Assembly: GCF_015352985.1 (NCBI RefSeq)
Contig: NZ_JACYXF010000004.1
Coordinates: 62,001 to 126,000, forward strand
Length of the DNA stretch: 64,000 bases
Reading direction: 5' to 3'
From: Noviherbaspirillum malthae
Lineage (GTDB): Bacteria > Pseudomonadota > Gammaproteobacteria > Burkholderiales > Burkholderiaceae_D
Shown: positions 33,088 through 42,542 of the stretch, one piece after another
Layout of the letters: the number at the start of each line of letters is the position of its first letter
How positions within the stretch are numbered: the first letter of the stretch is position 1
Notes under the pieces: generated by a model
What the model was told of the DNA's origin: nothing
Seen by the model: only the letters and a program-made list of their open reading frames with translations
The model's database searches: none
Made by a program: the position numbers and the translations under genes

Positions 33088-33218
33088 ATGCGGGCTGCAT
33101 TGATCGCACCTTGGTTGTTGCGATCCTGAAAGTTGACGTCCTGCACAAGCGCTTCCTGCAAAACCGGCGGGGCCTCGCCGCTCGCTGCGGAAGAATTTCT
33201 CTCAAGCGTTCTGCTCTC

Positions 33219-33626
33219 CTAATCCATGACTTTTCCGCGCATTGCCTTCACCCGCCCGCGGACGGCCTTTCCTTCCAGACGCCGTTGCTGCGAACCGCGT
33301 GTCGGCTTCGTCGGCCGCCGCACTGCCGGTACGACGGCGATGCTTGCCACCATCTCCAGCAGCCGCTGCATGGCTTCCTCCCTGTTCTTTTCCTGGCTGC
33401 GATGAGTCTGCGCCTTGATGACGATGATGCCTTCCCTGGTGATGCGCTGATCGTTCAGGCGCAGCAGGCGTTCCTTGAGATGCTCGGGCAGCGACGAGGC
33501 GCGGATATCGAAACGCAGATGGACGGCGCTGGATACCTTGTTGACGTTCTGGCCGCCTGCCCCCTGTGCGCGAATTGCGGTGAATTCGACCTCGCTCGGG
33601 GGAATGTCCGGCACGTACCGGTTCAT
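33219..33626 (-). CDS. arfB: Ribosome-rescue peptidyl-tRNA hydrolase ArfB (YaeJ)
   Basis: A 135-residue release-factor-like protein. It has the catalytic GGQ in [20 protein letters not shown] and the long basic C-terminal tail ([20 protein letters not shown]...KAMRGKVMD) that enters the empty mRNA channel of stalled ribosomes. Length is normal. It hydrolyses peptidyl-tRNA on non-stop complexes. The ATG at 33626 is used; a GTG at 33635 is possible. It lies 69 bp after the RhlE-like helicase gene on the same strand and may be cotranscribed. Confidence 0.93.
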   Translation of the reverse strand: MNRYVPDIPPSEVEFTAIRAQGAGGQNVNKVSSAVHLRFDIRASSLPEHLKERLLRLNDQRITREGIIVIKAQTHRSQEKNREEAMQRLLEMVASIAVVPAVRRPTKPTRGSQQRRLEGKAVRGRVKAMRGKVMD

Positions 33627-33695
33627 GTCGGACACGCTGGAGGAAATTCGGCTGCCTTCATCGGTGAACTTCCCCTTTCCTGGGCGCTCTTCGCA

Positions 33696-34919
33696 CTAAA
33701 CCGCCTTGACCGCGGCGGGCATCTTGGGTTTCTTCGGTTTCTTCGGCTTCTTTACGATGTGACCCTGTCCATCGGTCATCGGCACGCGGTGGTCCGGTTC
33801 AAACCCAGGCTCCTCGGTCCTCTTCAGGGTGGTGCGGACCAGGGCTTCGATGGCCGACAGTTGCTGTACTTCATCCGCACACACCAGGGAAACGGCTTCA
33901 CCGGACGCGCCCGCACGCCCGGTGCGCCCGGTGCGATGGATGTAGTCCTCGGCGACGATGGGCAGGTCGAAATTGACCACCAGCGGGAGTTCGAGAATAT
34001 CCAGGCCGCGCGCCGCGACATCGGTCGCTACCAGGATCTGTACTTCGCCGGCCTTGAAGCGCTCGAACGCGCGCAGGCGCGCCGGCTGCGGCTTGTCGCC
34101 GTGGATGGCGTCGGCATTGCAGCCCTGCGCGAGCAGCGCCCTGACCAGATCGTCCGCGCCGTTGCGGGTCTTCACGAAGACCAGCACCTGCTGCCATCCA
34201 TGCTTCTTCCGCAAATGCAGGAACAGCTCCAGCTTGCGCTTCTTGTCGACCGGGATCATCCACTGGTGAATACCGCTCGCCGTGGTATTGCGCGGCCCGC
34301 TGTCGATGGACAGCGGATCGGCCAGCATCGAGGCGGCAAGCGTGCGTATTGCGTCGGAGAATGTCGCCGAGAACAGCAGGGTCTGGCGACGCGCCGGCAT
34401 CAGCGCCAGCAGGGCATTGAGTTCGCGCGAAAAGCCGAGATCGAGCATCCGGTCGGCCTCATCCAGAACCAGGGTTTGCAGCTGGCCGAATTTCACCGCG
34501 TTCTTCTGATGCAGGTCAAGCAGCCGGCCGGGCGTGGCCACCAGGATGTCCAGCCCCTTGCGCAGCGCCATCATCTGCGGATTGATGCTGACGCCGCCAT
34601 AGGCGGCCAGGGTGCGCAGCGGCAGATTGCGTCCATAGACGGCAAAGCTCTTGTGCACCTGCTCGGCCAGTTCCCGCGTCGGCACCAGCACCACCGAACG
34701 CACCGAGTTGCTGGCAGGACGTGCGCCTTCGGTTGCCAGGCGCTGCAGCAGCGGCAACGCGAAGCCGGCCGTCTTGCCGGTTCCGGTGTGAGCGGCGGCC
34801 ATCAGGTCGCGCCCGGCAAGGATGGCGGGAATTGCCTGCGCTTGCACAGGCGTCGGTGCTGTATAGTCGAGCGCCTGCAGAAGCGGAGCGATCAGTCCAA
34901 GGGAAGAAAAGGTATTCAA
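33696..34919 (-). CDS. DEAD-box RNA helicase, RhlE-like
   Basis: A 407-residue helicase. Q motif is PTPVQAQAIP; motif I AHTGTGKT; Ia PTRELAEQ; II DEAD (VLDEADRMLDLGF); III SAT; V TDVAARGLDI; VI HRTGRTGRAG. The Lys/Pro-rich tail (KKPKKPKKPK) is a short RNA-binding extension. The start is a TTG at 34919 (NTFSSLGLIAPLL), where the RhlE family begins; the open frame continues upstream without a suitable ATG. It is divergent from a second DEAD-box gene, with 181 bp between the starts. A role in ribosome assembly or cold adaptation is likely. Confidence 0.9.
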   Translation of the reverse strand: MNTFSSLGLIAPLLQALDYTAPTPVQAQAIPAILAGRDLMAAAHTGTGKTAGFALPLLQRLATEGARPASNSVRSVVLVPTRELAEQVHKSFAVYGRNLPLRTLAAYGGVSINPQMMALRKGLDILVATPGRLLDLHQKNAVKFGQLQTLVLDEADRMLDLGFSRELNALLALMPARRQTLLFSATFSDAIRTLAASMLADPLSIDSGPRNTTASGIHQWMIPVDKKRKLELFLHLRKKHGWQQVLVFVKTRNGADDLVRALLAQGCNADAIHGDKPQPARLRAFERFKAGEVQILVATDVAARGLDILELPLVVNFDLPIVAEDYIHRTGRTGRAGASGEAVSLVCADEVQQLSAIEALVRTTLKRTEEPGFEPDHRVPMTDGQGHIVKKPKKPKKPKMPAAVKAV

Positions 34920-35100
34920 AACGTGTCCGGCATGCCAAATATCAAAACAAGGGTAGAGTGTAGCCAACCGCGCGCTTTCATGCCGGATTCTTTCTGCAGT
35001 CCTTGCCGGTTTTGCTGTCCAATCCTGATTGCCGGCGCGCCTTGCCATGCCTGCGGCGTTTCCTGCCGCCCGCCTGCCCAACCTCATACTTAGAAATATC

Positions 35101-37254
35101 ATGTCGCAGAACCAACTTTCCTCCTTCGCCAGCCTGGACCTGAACGATGCCCTGCTCCGGGTGCTGGGCGAACTCGGCTATGAACAGCCTTCCCCCATCC
35201 AGGCCGCCACCATTCCGGTGCTGCTCGAAGGCCGCGACGTGCTCGGGCAGGCGCAGACCGGCACCGGCAAGACGGCGGCATTCGCGCTGCCCATTCTTGA
35301 CGGCATCGATATCCGCCAGACCGCATTGCAGGCGCTGGTGCTGGCGCCGACGCGGGAACTGGCCATCCAGGTCGCCGAGGCATTCCAGCGCTATGCCACG
35401 CATATTCCCGGCTTTCATGTGCTGCCCATCTATGGCGGCCAGAGCTATGGCCCGCAGCTTTCCGCGCTGCGGCGCGGCGTGCATGTGGTGGTCGGCACCC
35501 CGGGGCGGGTGATCGACCATCTGGAAAAGGGTTCGCTCGATCTTTCCCGCATCAAGACCCTCGTTCTTGACGAAGCGGACGAGATGCTGCGCATGGGCTT
35601 CATCGACGACGTGGAGCATATCCTGCAGCAAACGCCTGAGTCGCGCCAGACTGCCCTGTTTTCCGCCACCATGCCGAGCGCGGTCCGGCGAATCGCGCAG
35701 ACTTACCTGCGCAATCCGGCGGAAGTAACCATCGCCGCGAAGACCGGCACCGCGGAAAATATCCGCCAGCATTACTGGCTGGTCAGCGGCATGCACAAGC
35801 TGGACGCCCTTACCCGCATCCTGGAAGCCGAGCCTTTCGACGGCATGATCATCTTCGCCCGCACCAAGCTGGGCACGGAAGAGCTGGCCGGAAAGCTGCA
35901 GGCGCGCGGCTTCTCTGCCGCCGCCATCAACGGCGACATGGCGCAGCAGCAGCGCGAGCGCACCATACAGATGCTCAAGGACGGCCAGATCGATATCCTG
36001 GTGGCGACCGATGTCGCCGCGCGCGGCCTGGATGTCGAGCGCATCAGCCATGTCGTCAATTACGACGTGCCCTACGACCCGGAAAGCTATACCCACCGAA
36101 TCGGCCGCACCGGGCGAGCAGGACGCAGCGGCGAAGCCATCCTGTTCATCACGCCGCGCGAAAGAAACCTGCTCAAGGCCATCGAGCGGGCGACGCGCCA
36201 GCCGGTATCGCCGCTGAAGCTGCCCAGCATCCAGGACGTCAACAACGTGCGCATCGCGCGCTTCAAGGACCAGATCGACGAGGCGCTGGCCGCAGGCGGG
36301 CTGGAAGTGTTCCAGTCGCTGATCGAGGAGTACGAGCGAGAACGGAATGTGCCAGCGATCGAGATTGCGGCCGCCCTGGCGAAGATAGCGCGGGGCGACA
36401 TGCCGTTTCTGCTGCAAAAGAACAGCCGGGAGACGGAAGGCGAACGCCCGCGTTTTGACGATGGCGGAACCGATGCAGGCCGAAGGGAGCGCGCCGGCAG
36501 GAGCGAACGCCGCGACAGGCAGGACTTCAGGGACGACGCGGACAGGCCGCAGCAGCCGAAGAAGGAGCGCGTCCAGCGCGCTCCGGAAGCCGGCATGCAG
36601 AGCTTCCGCATCGAAGTCGGCTATGTCCACGGCGTCAAGCCGGGCAATATCGTCGGCGCCATCGCCAACGAGGCCGGCCTGGAAGCGCGGCATATCGGCC
36701 GCATCGAGATCTACGACGACCACAGCACGCTGGACTTGCCGGCCGACATGCCGGACGATCTTCTGCGCCATCTGCAGACGGTCTGGGTGGCTGGACAGCA
36801 GCTGCGCATCAGCCGCGACGAGGACGGCGCCGGCAATGCCGCGCACGGAGGCACCCCGGCATCGCATGGAGCCAAGGAACGCCGCGTCGCGCCGCGCAAG
36901 GAGAAGCCGGCACGCGGCATCGAATCGGGCACGCAAGCCTACCGCATCGAAGTCGGGCACGTGCACGGCGTTCGGCCGGCCAATATCGTGGGCGCCATTG
37001 CCAATGAAGCAGACCTCGACCCCAAGCTGATCGGACGCATCGACATCCACGACGACCACAGCATCGTGGAGCTGCCGAAGGGAATGCCGAAAGAAGTTTT
37101 CTCGCTGCTGCAGAAGACATCGGTGGCGGGACAGCCGCTTCGCATCAGTACGGCAGCGCCGCAGCCGCCGCGCGAATCCGTCAGCCCGGCAACGGCAAAA
37201 CCCAGGGAAAAATCGAAGGCCAAGCCGCATCGCAAGGGTCCGAGGAAAACCTGA
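35101..37254 (+). CDS. DEAD-box RNA helicase with two DbpA-type RNA-binding domains
   Basis: A 717-residue DeaD/DbpA-class helicase. Motifs: PSPIQAATIPVLL, AQTGTGKTAAF, PTRELAIQ, DEADEMLRMGF, SATMP, TDVAARGLDV, HRIGRTGRAG. After a charged linker come two copies of the DbpA RNA-binding fold: FRIEVGYVHGVKPGNIVGAI (about 500-570), and YRIEVGHVHGVRPANIVGAI (about 615-685). They end in a basic tail. Family members usually have one such domain. The domain targets 23S rRNA or structured RNAs. ATG at 35101. The KTSC-domain gene starts 11 bp after its stop. Confidence 0.93.
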   Translation: MSQNQLSSFASLDLNDALLRVLGELGYEQPSPIQAATIPVLLEGRDVLGQAQTGTGKTAAFALPILDGIDIRQTALQALVLAPTRELAIQVAEAFQRYATHIPGFHVLPIYGGQSYGPQLSALRRGVHVVVGTPGRVIDHLEKGSLDLSRIKTLVLDEADEMLRMGFIDDVEHILQQTPESRQTALFSATMPSAVRRIAQTYLRNPAEVTIAAKTGTAENIRQHYWLVSGMHKLDALTRILEAEPFDGMIIFARTKLGTEELAGKLQARGFSAAAINGDMAQQQRERTIQMLKDGQIDILVATDVAARGLDVERISHVVNYDVPYDPESYTHRIGRTGRAGRSGEAILFITPRERNLLKAIERATRQPVSPLKLPSIQDVNNVRIARFKDQIDEALAAGGLEVFQSLIEEYERERNVPAIEIAAALAKIARGDMPFLLQKNSRETEGERPRFDDGGTDAGRRERAGRSERRDRQDFRDDADRPQQPKKERVQRAPEAGMQSFRIEVGYVHGVKPGNIVGAIANEAGLEARHIGRIEIYDDHSTLDLPADMPDDLLRHLQTVWVAGQQLRISRDEDGAGNAAHGGTPASHGAKERRVAPRKEKPARGIESGTQAYRIEVGHVHGVRPANIVGAIANEADLDPKLIGRIDIHDDHSIVELPKGMPKEVFSLLQKTSVAGQPLRISTAAPQPPRESVSPATAKPREKSKAKPHRKGPRKT

Positions 37255-37265
37255 AGGAGACCATC

Positions 37266-37556
37266 ATGGAAATGAAGAAGATCAATGCCGGCAAGCTGCG
37301 CGCCATCGGCTATGATCCGCGCGAACGCATTCTGCGGGTCGAATTCGAGGACGGCAGCGCCATCGACTATTCCGGCGTCGGCAACGAAGTCTGGCGCAGG
37401 TTCTCCGGCTCCGGTTCGGCCTGGAGCTTTTACCGCGACAATATCGAAGAGGAATTCCAGGGCGAGCGGAGCCGGGTCAAGCCGCAAGGCAAGTCGCAGC
37501 AGCTTGAAGACCTCGAGAATCTCTTCAAGGCGCCCGGCGACAAGACAGGCGCCTGA
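37266..37556 (+). CDS. KTSC-domain small protein
   Basis: A 96-residue protein whose first 65 residues fit the KTSC domain: AIGYDPRERILRVEFEDGSAIDYSGV, then FSGSGSAWSFYRDNIEEEF. The signature Lys-Thr-Ser-Cys side chains are only partly kept. KTSC domains often accompany lysyl-tRNA synthetase or nucleic-acid enzymes and may bind RNA. It is 11 bp downstream of the helicase, with AAGGAG before its ATG, so the two form an operon. It ends before a strong terminator. Confidence 0.82.
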   Translation: MEMKKINAGKLRAIGYDPRERILRVEFEDGSAIDYSGVGNEVWRRFSGSGSAWSFYRDNIEEEFQGERSRVKPQGKSQQLEDLENLFKAPGDKTGA

Positions 37557-37560
37557 AACG

Positions 37561-37600
37561 AAGCGGCGATGCGGCAAAACCAGTTGCCGCATCGCCGCTT
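37561..37600. terminator. 17-bp-stem terminator between KTSC and ggt genes
   Basis: AAGCGGCGATGCGGCAA (37561-37577) is the exact inverse of TTGCCGCATCGCCGCTT (37584-37600), loop AACCAG. It sits between converging genes and likely works in both directions. Confidence 0.8.
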
Positions 37601-37660
37601 GTTCCGCTTTACCCTCGCTCCGCCAGGACCGATTGCGGTCCGTGCGCAGCGAGACGATGA

Positions 37661-39493
37661 TCAGCCGCCGACTTCGCGGATGCCGATGACCGTGCCTTCG
37701 CGGCGCTGATCGGCGCCGCCATACTGCTTGCCGTTTTTCAAGTTGATCACGACGCCCTGCACCGATCCGATCGTCGATGTGCATGCCGGCGCTCCGTTGA
37801 CCTGCGGTACCGGATGGCCGAGCGCCGTCAGTCCCTGCAAGGTCTCGGCCGGAATGCCGCTTTCGCAGGTGATCGCTCCGGCCGCGCTGGTGACCGACCA
37901 GCGCGGCGCATCGATGGCCTGCTGGATCGACATCCGGTGATCGACGAGATTGAGCGTGACATTGAGCACCGAATTGATGATGGTGGCGCCGCCGGGCGAA
38001 CCGTAGGCGGCAACGGGCTTGCCCTTGTAGAACAGCATGGTCGGGGCCATCGACGAGCGCGGACGCTTGAACGGCGCAACGTCATTGGCGCCGGGATTGC
38101 CGGTTGCCTCGTTGCGCGTCGGCGTGAAGTTGAAGTCGGTGAGCTCGTTGTTCAGCAGGAACCCGTAACCCGGCACGATGATGCCGGTGCCCCAGGTGTT
38201 TTCAATCGTCGTCGTGTACGACACCACATTGCCGTGCCGGTCGACTACCGAAAAATGGGTGGTATGCACGCCCTTCTCTTCTTCCAGTCCGGCAGTCCGG
38301 AGCGGCCGGTCATCGGCGGCGGCCGAATCGCAAGGGCGAGGATCGCCGGCCACGGCGGAGGCCAGCCGCTGGTCAGGATTGATCAGCTTCCGGCGCGTGT
38401 CGAGATAACAGGAGGAAATCAGTCCCCGCTTCGGCACCGGTACGAAGTCTTCATCGCCCATCCACACCGCACGGTCGGCGAAGCCGAGACGCATTGCTTC
38501 CGTCATCACGTGCAGGGTGCGGGTGCTGCCGAAACCGAATCCCTGGGATGCATCGCCGATCGGAAACTGCTCCAGCATCTTGAGCATCTGGATCACCGTC
38601 AGTCCGCCGGACGACGGCGGCGACATCGATTTCACTTTCACGCCGCGGTACTCGCCCTCCACCGGCTGCCTTACCTTGACGTCATAGGCAGCCAGATCGG
38701 ACAGCGCCATGCGGCCGACGCCGGCATCGCCCAGCTTCGCATTGCTGCGCTTCTGCGCCTCGACGATGGCTCTCGCGATTTCGCCCTTGTAGAACACCTG
38801 GCTGCCTTGCCCGGCAATCAGGCGGAAGGTCTTGGCCAGATCCGGCTGGCGCAGCAGGTAGCCTTCAGGCAAGGGGCTGCCGTCCTTAAGGCGGAACACG
38901 GCGCGCGTCTCCGGCTGCAGCGCGGTACGTTCATTATTGATGTCGGCCGCAAGGAAGCGGTTGATGCGGAAACCGCTGTCGGCGAGCGTGATGGCAGGTT
39001 CCAGGGTTTGGGCCAGCGTCTTGGTACCCCATTTCTCCAGCGCGGTTTCCACGCCCAGCAGTGTGCCTGGCACGCCGACCGAGTGACCGCTGGTGGAGGC
39101 ATCGGCAAACGCCTGGTTCAGGAACATGTCGGCCGTGGCCGCAGCCGGCGCCTTTTCCCGTGAATCGACGATGAAGGTTTCATTTCTCTTCGCCAGATGA
39201 ATCATCATGAAACCGCCGCCGCCGATACCGGAAAACTGGGGTTCGACCACGTTCAGTGCGAATTGAATAGCGGCGGCCGCATCGATGGCATTGCCGCCCT
39301 GCTCTAGCATGCGGGCACCGGCCTCGGCAGCCAGCGGATGCGAAACCGACACCACGCCCTTGCGATAGGCCTGCTCCTGGACGGCCAGCGTATCGGGAAA
39401 CGTTCTTGCCGTATTCTCGGCGTAGCCCAGCCCGGCGCTCAAGGCGGCGGCAAGGGGAAGGAGGCGTAATGCACGCAGCAATATCTTGCTCAT
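37661..39493 (-). CDS. ggt: Gamma-glutamyltransferase
   Basis: A 610-residue exported N-terminal-nucleophile hydrolase. Signal peptide ends near LGYAEN. Substrate-binding Arg is in VDSREKAP; the autocleavage Thr is in GVHTTHFSVVD, where the second Thr becomes the new N-terminus of the small subunit. Oxyanion residues are in RPRSSMAPTMLF, and GSPGGATIINSV follows. Two conserved Cys in the small subunit (CESGIP, PACTST) may form a disulfide. It cleaves glutathione and other gamma-glutamyl compounds in the periplasm. Single gene, normal length. Confidence 0.95.
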   Translation of the reverse strand: MSKILLRALRLLPLAAALSAGLGYAENTARTFPDTLAVQEQAYRKGVVSVSHPLAAEAGARMLEQGGNAIDAAAAIQFALNVVEPQFSGIGGGGFMMIHLAKRNETFIVDSREKAPAAATADMFLNQAFADASTSGHSVGVPGTLLGVETALEKWGTKTLAQTLEPAITLADSGFRINRFLAADINNERTALQPETRAVFRLKDGSPLPEGYLLRQPDLAKTFRLIAGQGSQVFYKGEIARAIVEAQKRSNAKLGDAGVGRMALSDLAAYDVKVRQPVEGEYRGVKVKSMSPPSSGGLTVIQMLKMLEQFPIGDASQGFGFGSTRTLHVMTEAMRLGFADRAVWMGDEDFVPVPKRGLISSCYLDTRRKLINPDQRLASAVAGDPRPCDSAAADDRPLRTAGLEEEKGVHTTHFSVVDRHGNVVSYTTTIENTWGTGIIVPGYGFLLNNELTDFNFTPTRNEATGNPGANDVAPFKRPRSSMAPTMLFYKGKPVAAYGSPGGATIINSVLNVTLNLVDHRMSIQQAIDAPRWSVTSAAGAITCESGIPAETLQGLTALGHPVPQVNGAPACTSTIGSVQGVVINLKNGKQYGGADQRREGTVIGIREVGG

Positions 39494-39789
39494 GTGAACC
39501 CTTTCTTATCCGTTCATGGAGTTGCTCCTTGCGGAGCCCGGACTCGCCGAGACATCTGCACCATGCTTGGGCAGACAGCGGTAATTGAAATCTAGTAATC
39601 GCTTCCTGCTTTGCCAGCGCATCGCACAGGCATTTGATGATGATCAACCACCGAAGTCGGCCGCATCCATCCGGTACCCGCTTATGGCCTGCTTTCGATT
39701 GAAGAGTTAGAATCCTGTAGACTTGCAGCCAGGGAAGCAAATCATGCATCTCTGCTCCTCCAACCCGTACGCCGAAAGCCCTCCACACC

Positions 39790-41016
39790 ATGGCGAATGA
39801 CCTCGAAGCGGATGTAAGTGCGGTATCACGTATTGACGCTGTTCCCGCGATTCTTGAAGTGGTTTGCCGCACGACAGGCATGGGCTTTGCCGCAGTCGCA
39901 CGGGTGACGGAGGATCGGTGGATTGCCTGCGCCGTGCGCGACGAGATCGAGTTCGGCCTGAAACCCGGCGGCGAACTGAAGATCGAGACGACGATCTGCA
40001 ACGAGATCCGGGCAAGCGGCCAGGAGGTGGTCATCGACCATGTGGCGGAAGACGAGAGCTACCGCCAGCATCACACCCCGGCCATGTACGGTTTCCAGAG
40101 CTACATCTCGATGCCCATCTTTTACCCGGATGGAAATTTCTTCGGCACCTTATGCGCCATCGATCCGCGGCCTGCCAGGCTGAACCGTCCCGAAATCGTG
40201 AAAATGTTCAGGCTGTTCGCGGATCTCGTCATGCTGCACCTGCAGGCACTGGAAAGGACCGAGCAGGTACAGGACAACCTGCGGCATGAACGCGACATGG
40301 CGGCACGGCGGGAGCGGTTCGTTGCCATGCTCAGCCACGACTTGCGCAATCCGCTTGCGGCGATCGATGCCGGCGCGGAAATGCTCAAGAGGGAAACCTT
40401 GAGCAATCGGGGAACGAACGCGTTGCAGCTGGTGCAGCGCAGCGTACAGCGCATGGTTGCCCTGGTGGACGACGTGCTGGATGTGGCGCGCGTGCGCCTC
40501 GGCACGGGCGTGCCGCTCGTCCGCAAGAACACGCTCACTCAGGCCGACCTGGAACAGGTCATCGATGAACTGCAAAGCGCCTGGCCGGACAGAGCGATTA
40601 CAACAGCCTTTGCAATCACCCGCGAAGTGCCTTGCGACCGCAGCAGGATCAGCCAGCTGTTTTCAAATCTTGTCGGCAACGCACTGGCGCACGGTGCGGC
40701 TGACGCGCCGGTCCACGTCGAGGCGCACTGCCGCGACGGAGTCTTTGAATTTTCCGTCGCGAATCAAGGCAAACCGATTCCCGAGGAGGTGCTTGCCAGC
40801 CTGTTCGAGCCCTTTTCCCGCCATTCGGACAGCATCCAGCACAACGGGATAGGACTGGGCCTTTATATCGCTTCCGAAGTCGCTCATGCCCATGGGGGCA
40901 CGCTGGACGTTTCCTCTTCCGTGCATGAAACGCGATTCTGGTTCCGCATGCCGCTTCCACAGGATGATCAGCGCCGGAGTCTCGGCAACGCCGAACATGG
41001 GCGGATGAGGCAATAG
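39790..41016 (+). CDS. GAF-domain sensor histidine kinase
   Basis: A 408-residue cytosolic kinase. A GAF domain (about residues 15-160) contains FQSYISMPIFYPDGNFFGTLCAIDP. It is followed by the HisKA H-box MLSHDLRNPLAAIDAGAEML and a HATPase domain with N box NLVGNALAHG, G1 VANQGKP and G2 NGIGLGLYIASEVAHAHGG. There is no receiver or membrane segment. The GAF domain may sense a small molecule, redox state or light (bilin-type Cys not obvious). No response-regulator gene is adjacent, so its partner is elsewhere. Confidence 0.92.
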   Translation: MANDLEADVSAVSRIDAVPAILEVVCRTTGMGFAAVARVTEDRWIACAVRDEIEFGLKPGGELKIETTICNEIRASGQEVVIDHVAEDESYRQHHTPAMYGFQSYISMPIFYPDGNFFGTLCAIDPRPARLNRPEIVKMFRLFADLVMLHLQALERTEQVQDNLRHERDMAARRERFVAMLSHDLRNPLAAIDAGAEMLKRETLSNRGTNALQLVQRSVQRMVALVDDVLDVARVRLGTGVPLVRKNTLTQADLEQVIDELQSAWPDRAITTAFAITREVPCDRSRISQLFSNLVGNALAHGAADAPVHVEAHCRDGVFEFSVANQGKPIPEEVLASLFEPFSRHSDSIQHNGIGLGLYIASEVAHAHGGTLDVSSSVHETRFWFRMPLPQDDQRRSLGNAEHGRMRQ

Positions 41017-41066
41017 CGCGGATTGCCGATTCCGACAGCGGCGGAAGCGGCAGGACCTGTACGTCC

Positions 41067-42062
41067 TTAATCCGGCTGGATATTGGCCGCCTTGATCACC
41101 TTGGTCCACTTCGCGGTTTCCTTGCGCACGAAGGCACCGAAATCCGCTGCGCTGCCCGGCGTGACCGTAGCGCCCATCTCGCTCATCCGCTTGACCACGG
41201 CAGGGTCGGCCAGCGCCTGACGCAGTGCGCCGTTCAGCTTGCCGACGATATCCTGCGGCATGCCTTTCGGTGCAACCAGTCCCCACCAGACCGTCGCCGA
41301 GCTTCCCGGCAAACCTAGCGAATTCACTGTCGGCACCGAGGGCAGCAGCTGCGTCGGCTGCGCATCCATGACGGCCAGCGGCCGCAGCTTGCCGGCCTGG
41401 ATATGCGAAATCACTTCCAGCGGATTGATGGACATGAACGAGATGCGGTCGCCGAGCAGATCGTTGATCGCCGGCGCGCCGCCCTTGTAGGGCACATGCA
41501 ATGCATCGATGCCGGATTCGGCCTGCAGCAGTTCGCTGGCGAGATGGCCGGAACTGCCGTTGCCCGCGGAGCCGTAAGTGAGCTTGCCGGGATTGGCCTT
41601 GCCGTACGCCACCAAGTCCCGCAGGGTCTTGAACGACGATGCCTGCGGTACCACCACTACCAGCGGCGCATAGCCGATGCTGCCGACCGGCACCAGATCC
41701 TTTTCCGGATCGAAGCTCATGTTCTTGTACAGGGCGCCATTGCTTGCCAGAGTATTGGATGCGGTCAGCAGCGTATAGCCGTCGGGATCAGCCTTCGCCG
41801 CCGCGCCCATGCCGATGTTGGTTCCCGCACCCGGGCGGTTATCGACGATGACGACCTGCTTGAGGAGATCGCCCATCTTCTGTCCGACGAGGCGCGTGAC
41901 GATATCGACGCCGCCGCCCGCCGCATAGGGAACGATGATGCGGATCGGCTTGTTCGGGTAGACATCCTGCGCATGCGCGAACGAGATGGTGAAGGCTGCG
42001 GCCAGCATGGCGGTGCCCAGCCCCTTGCAAAGGGTGAATAGCGGTCGGGTGATGGTTGTCAA
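41067..42062 (-). CDS. Bug/TctC-family periplasmic substrate-binding receptor
   Basis: A 331-residue receptor. Signal peptide ends near SFAHAQ. Features: IRIIVPYAAGGGVDIVTR, VVIVDNRPGAGTNIG, HVPYKGGAPAINDLLGDRI. The start is a TTG at 42062: AGGA is 8 nt upstream and the signal peptide follows, while upstream in-frame residues (from 42338) are repeat-derived and not protein-like. It is third in a minus-strand series Bug, porin, Bug, downstream of the LysR gene. It may take up a di- or tricarboxylate such as a pathway intermediate. Confidence 0.9.
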   Translation of the reverse strand: MTTITRPLFTLCKGLGTAMLAAAFTISFAHAQDVYPNKPIRIIVPYAAGGGVDIVTRLVGQKMGDLLKQVVIVDNRPGAGTNIGMGAAAKADPDGYTLLTASNTLASNGALYKNMSFDPEKDLVPVGSIGYAPLVVVVPQASSFKTLRDLVAYGKANPGKLTYGSAGNGSSGHLASELLQAESGIDALHVPYKGGAPAINDLLGDRISFMSINPLEVISHIQAGKLRPLAVMDAQPTQLLPSVPTVNSLGLPGSSATVWWGLVAPKGMPQDIVGKLNGALRQALADPAVVKRMSEMGATVTPGSAADFGAFVRKETAKWTKVIKAANIQPD

Positions 42063-42169
42063 GGGAGAGTTCCTGTGAAGACGTGGGAATGGGATCAGTA
42101 ATTTCCCGATGCCCTTTTGCTGAAAGGTCGGGTACTCGCCTATGAACGGACCCATATCCTTCGGTTTAG

Positions 42170-42385
42170 TTATTCCTCCCCTTCTAGGGCAGCCGGCGAG
42201 GTGGACGTAGCAGGGGTTTCGCAATGTATGCTTGCGCCTGCGAAGTCCGAGTGGCCTGCTGGCCACAAGGTGGAGGGTCAGGGCGAAGATGGGTTGTTGC
42301 AACACGATCAGAAGTTCCGTGCCGCTATCAAAACCCATCCCCCACCTAGCCTCCCCCTTGAAGGGGGAGGAACGTTCTTTAAAAC
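42170..42385. repeat. Composite repeat, copy 2, upstream of Bug gene
   Basis: It shares GGCGAGGTGGACGTAGCAGG and the following GGTTTCGCAA with 6996-7025, and the tract CCTCCCCCTTGAA...GGGGAGGA plus GTTCTTTA with 7132-7163. The intervening section is diverged (one unit with a different palindrome, GTGGCCTGCTGGCCAC). Both copies lie about 100 bp upstream of a Bug gene start, in the same orientation. The rest of the 480-bp gap 42063-42542 holds no gene. Confidence 0.75.
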
Positions 42386-42542
42386 TTACCTCCCACGCCG
42401 CAACTTGCGAGCCACTCGTGCTTCACAGGAGCAACGCATGCATTGCGATATCCCTGCCGCCTCTATCTCGTCAAACTGCCTTCAAGCGGATAGAGTGAAA
42501 CTCTGTCGAAGCGCGACATAGGTTTATCGCGGCCCCGCCACA

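Noticed and set aside
33084-35093. Very long plus-strand open frame of 669 codons opposite the RhlE-like helicase and ArfB genes
   Set aside because: It is antisense to two clear genes with full motif sets; its product is Arg/Gln/His-rich with no recognisable domain. It reflects high GC at third positions.
34978-37230. 750-codon minus-strand open frame opposite the DeaD-like helicase
   Set aside because: Antisense to a helicase with all motifs and two RNA-binding domains; composition is not protein-like.
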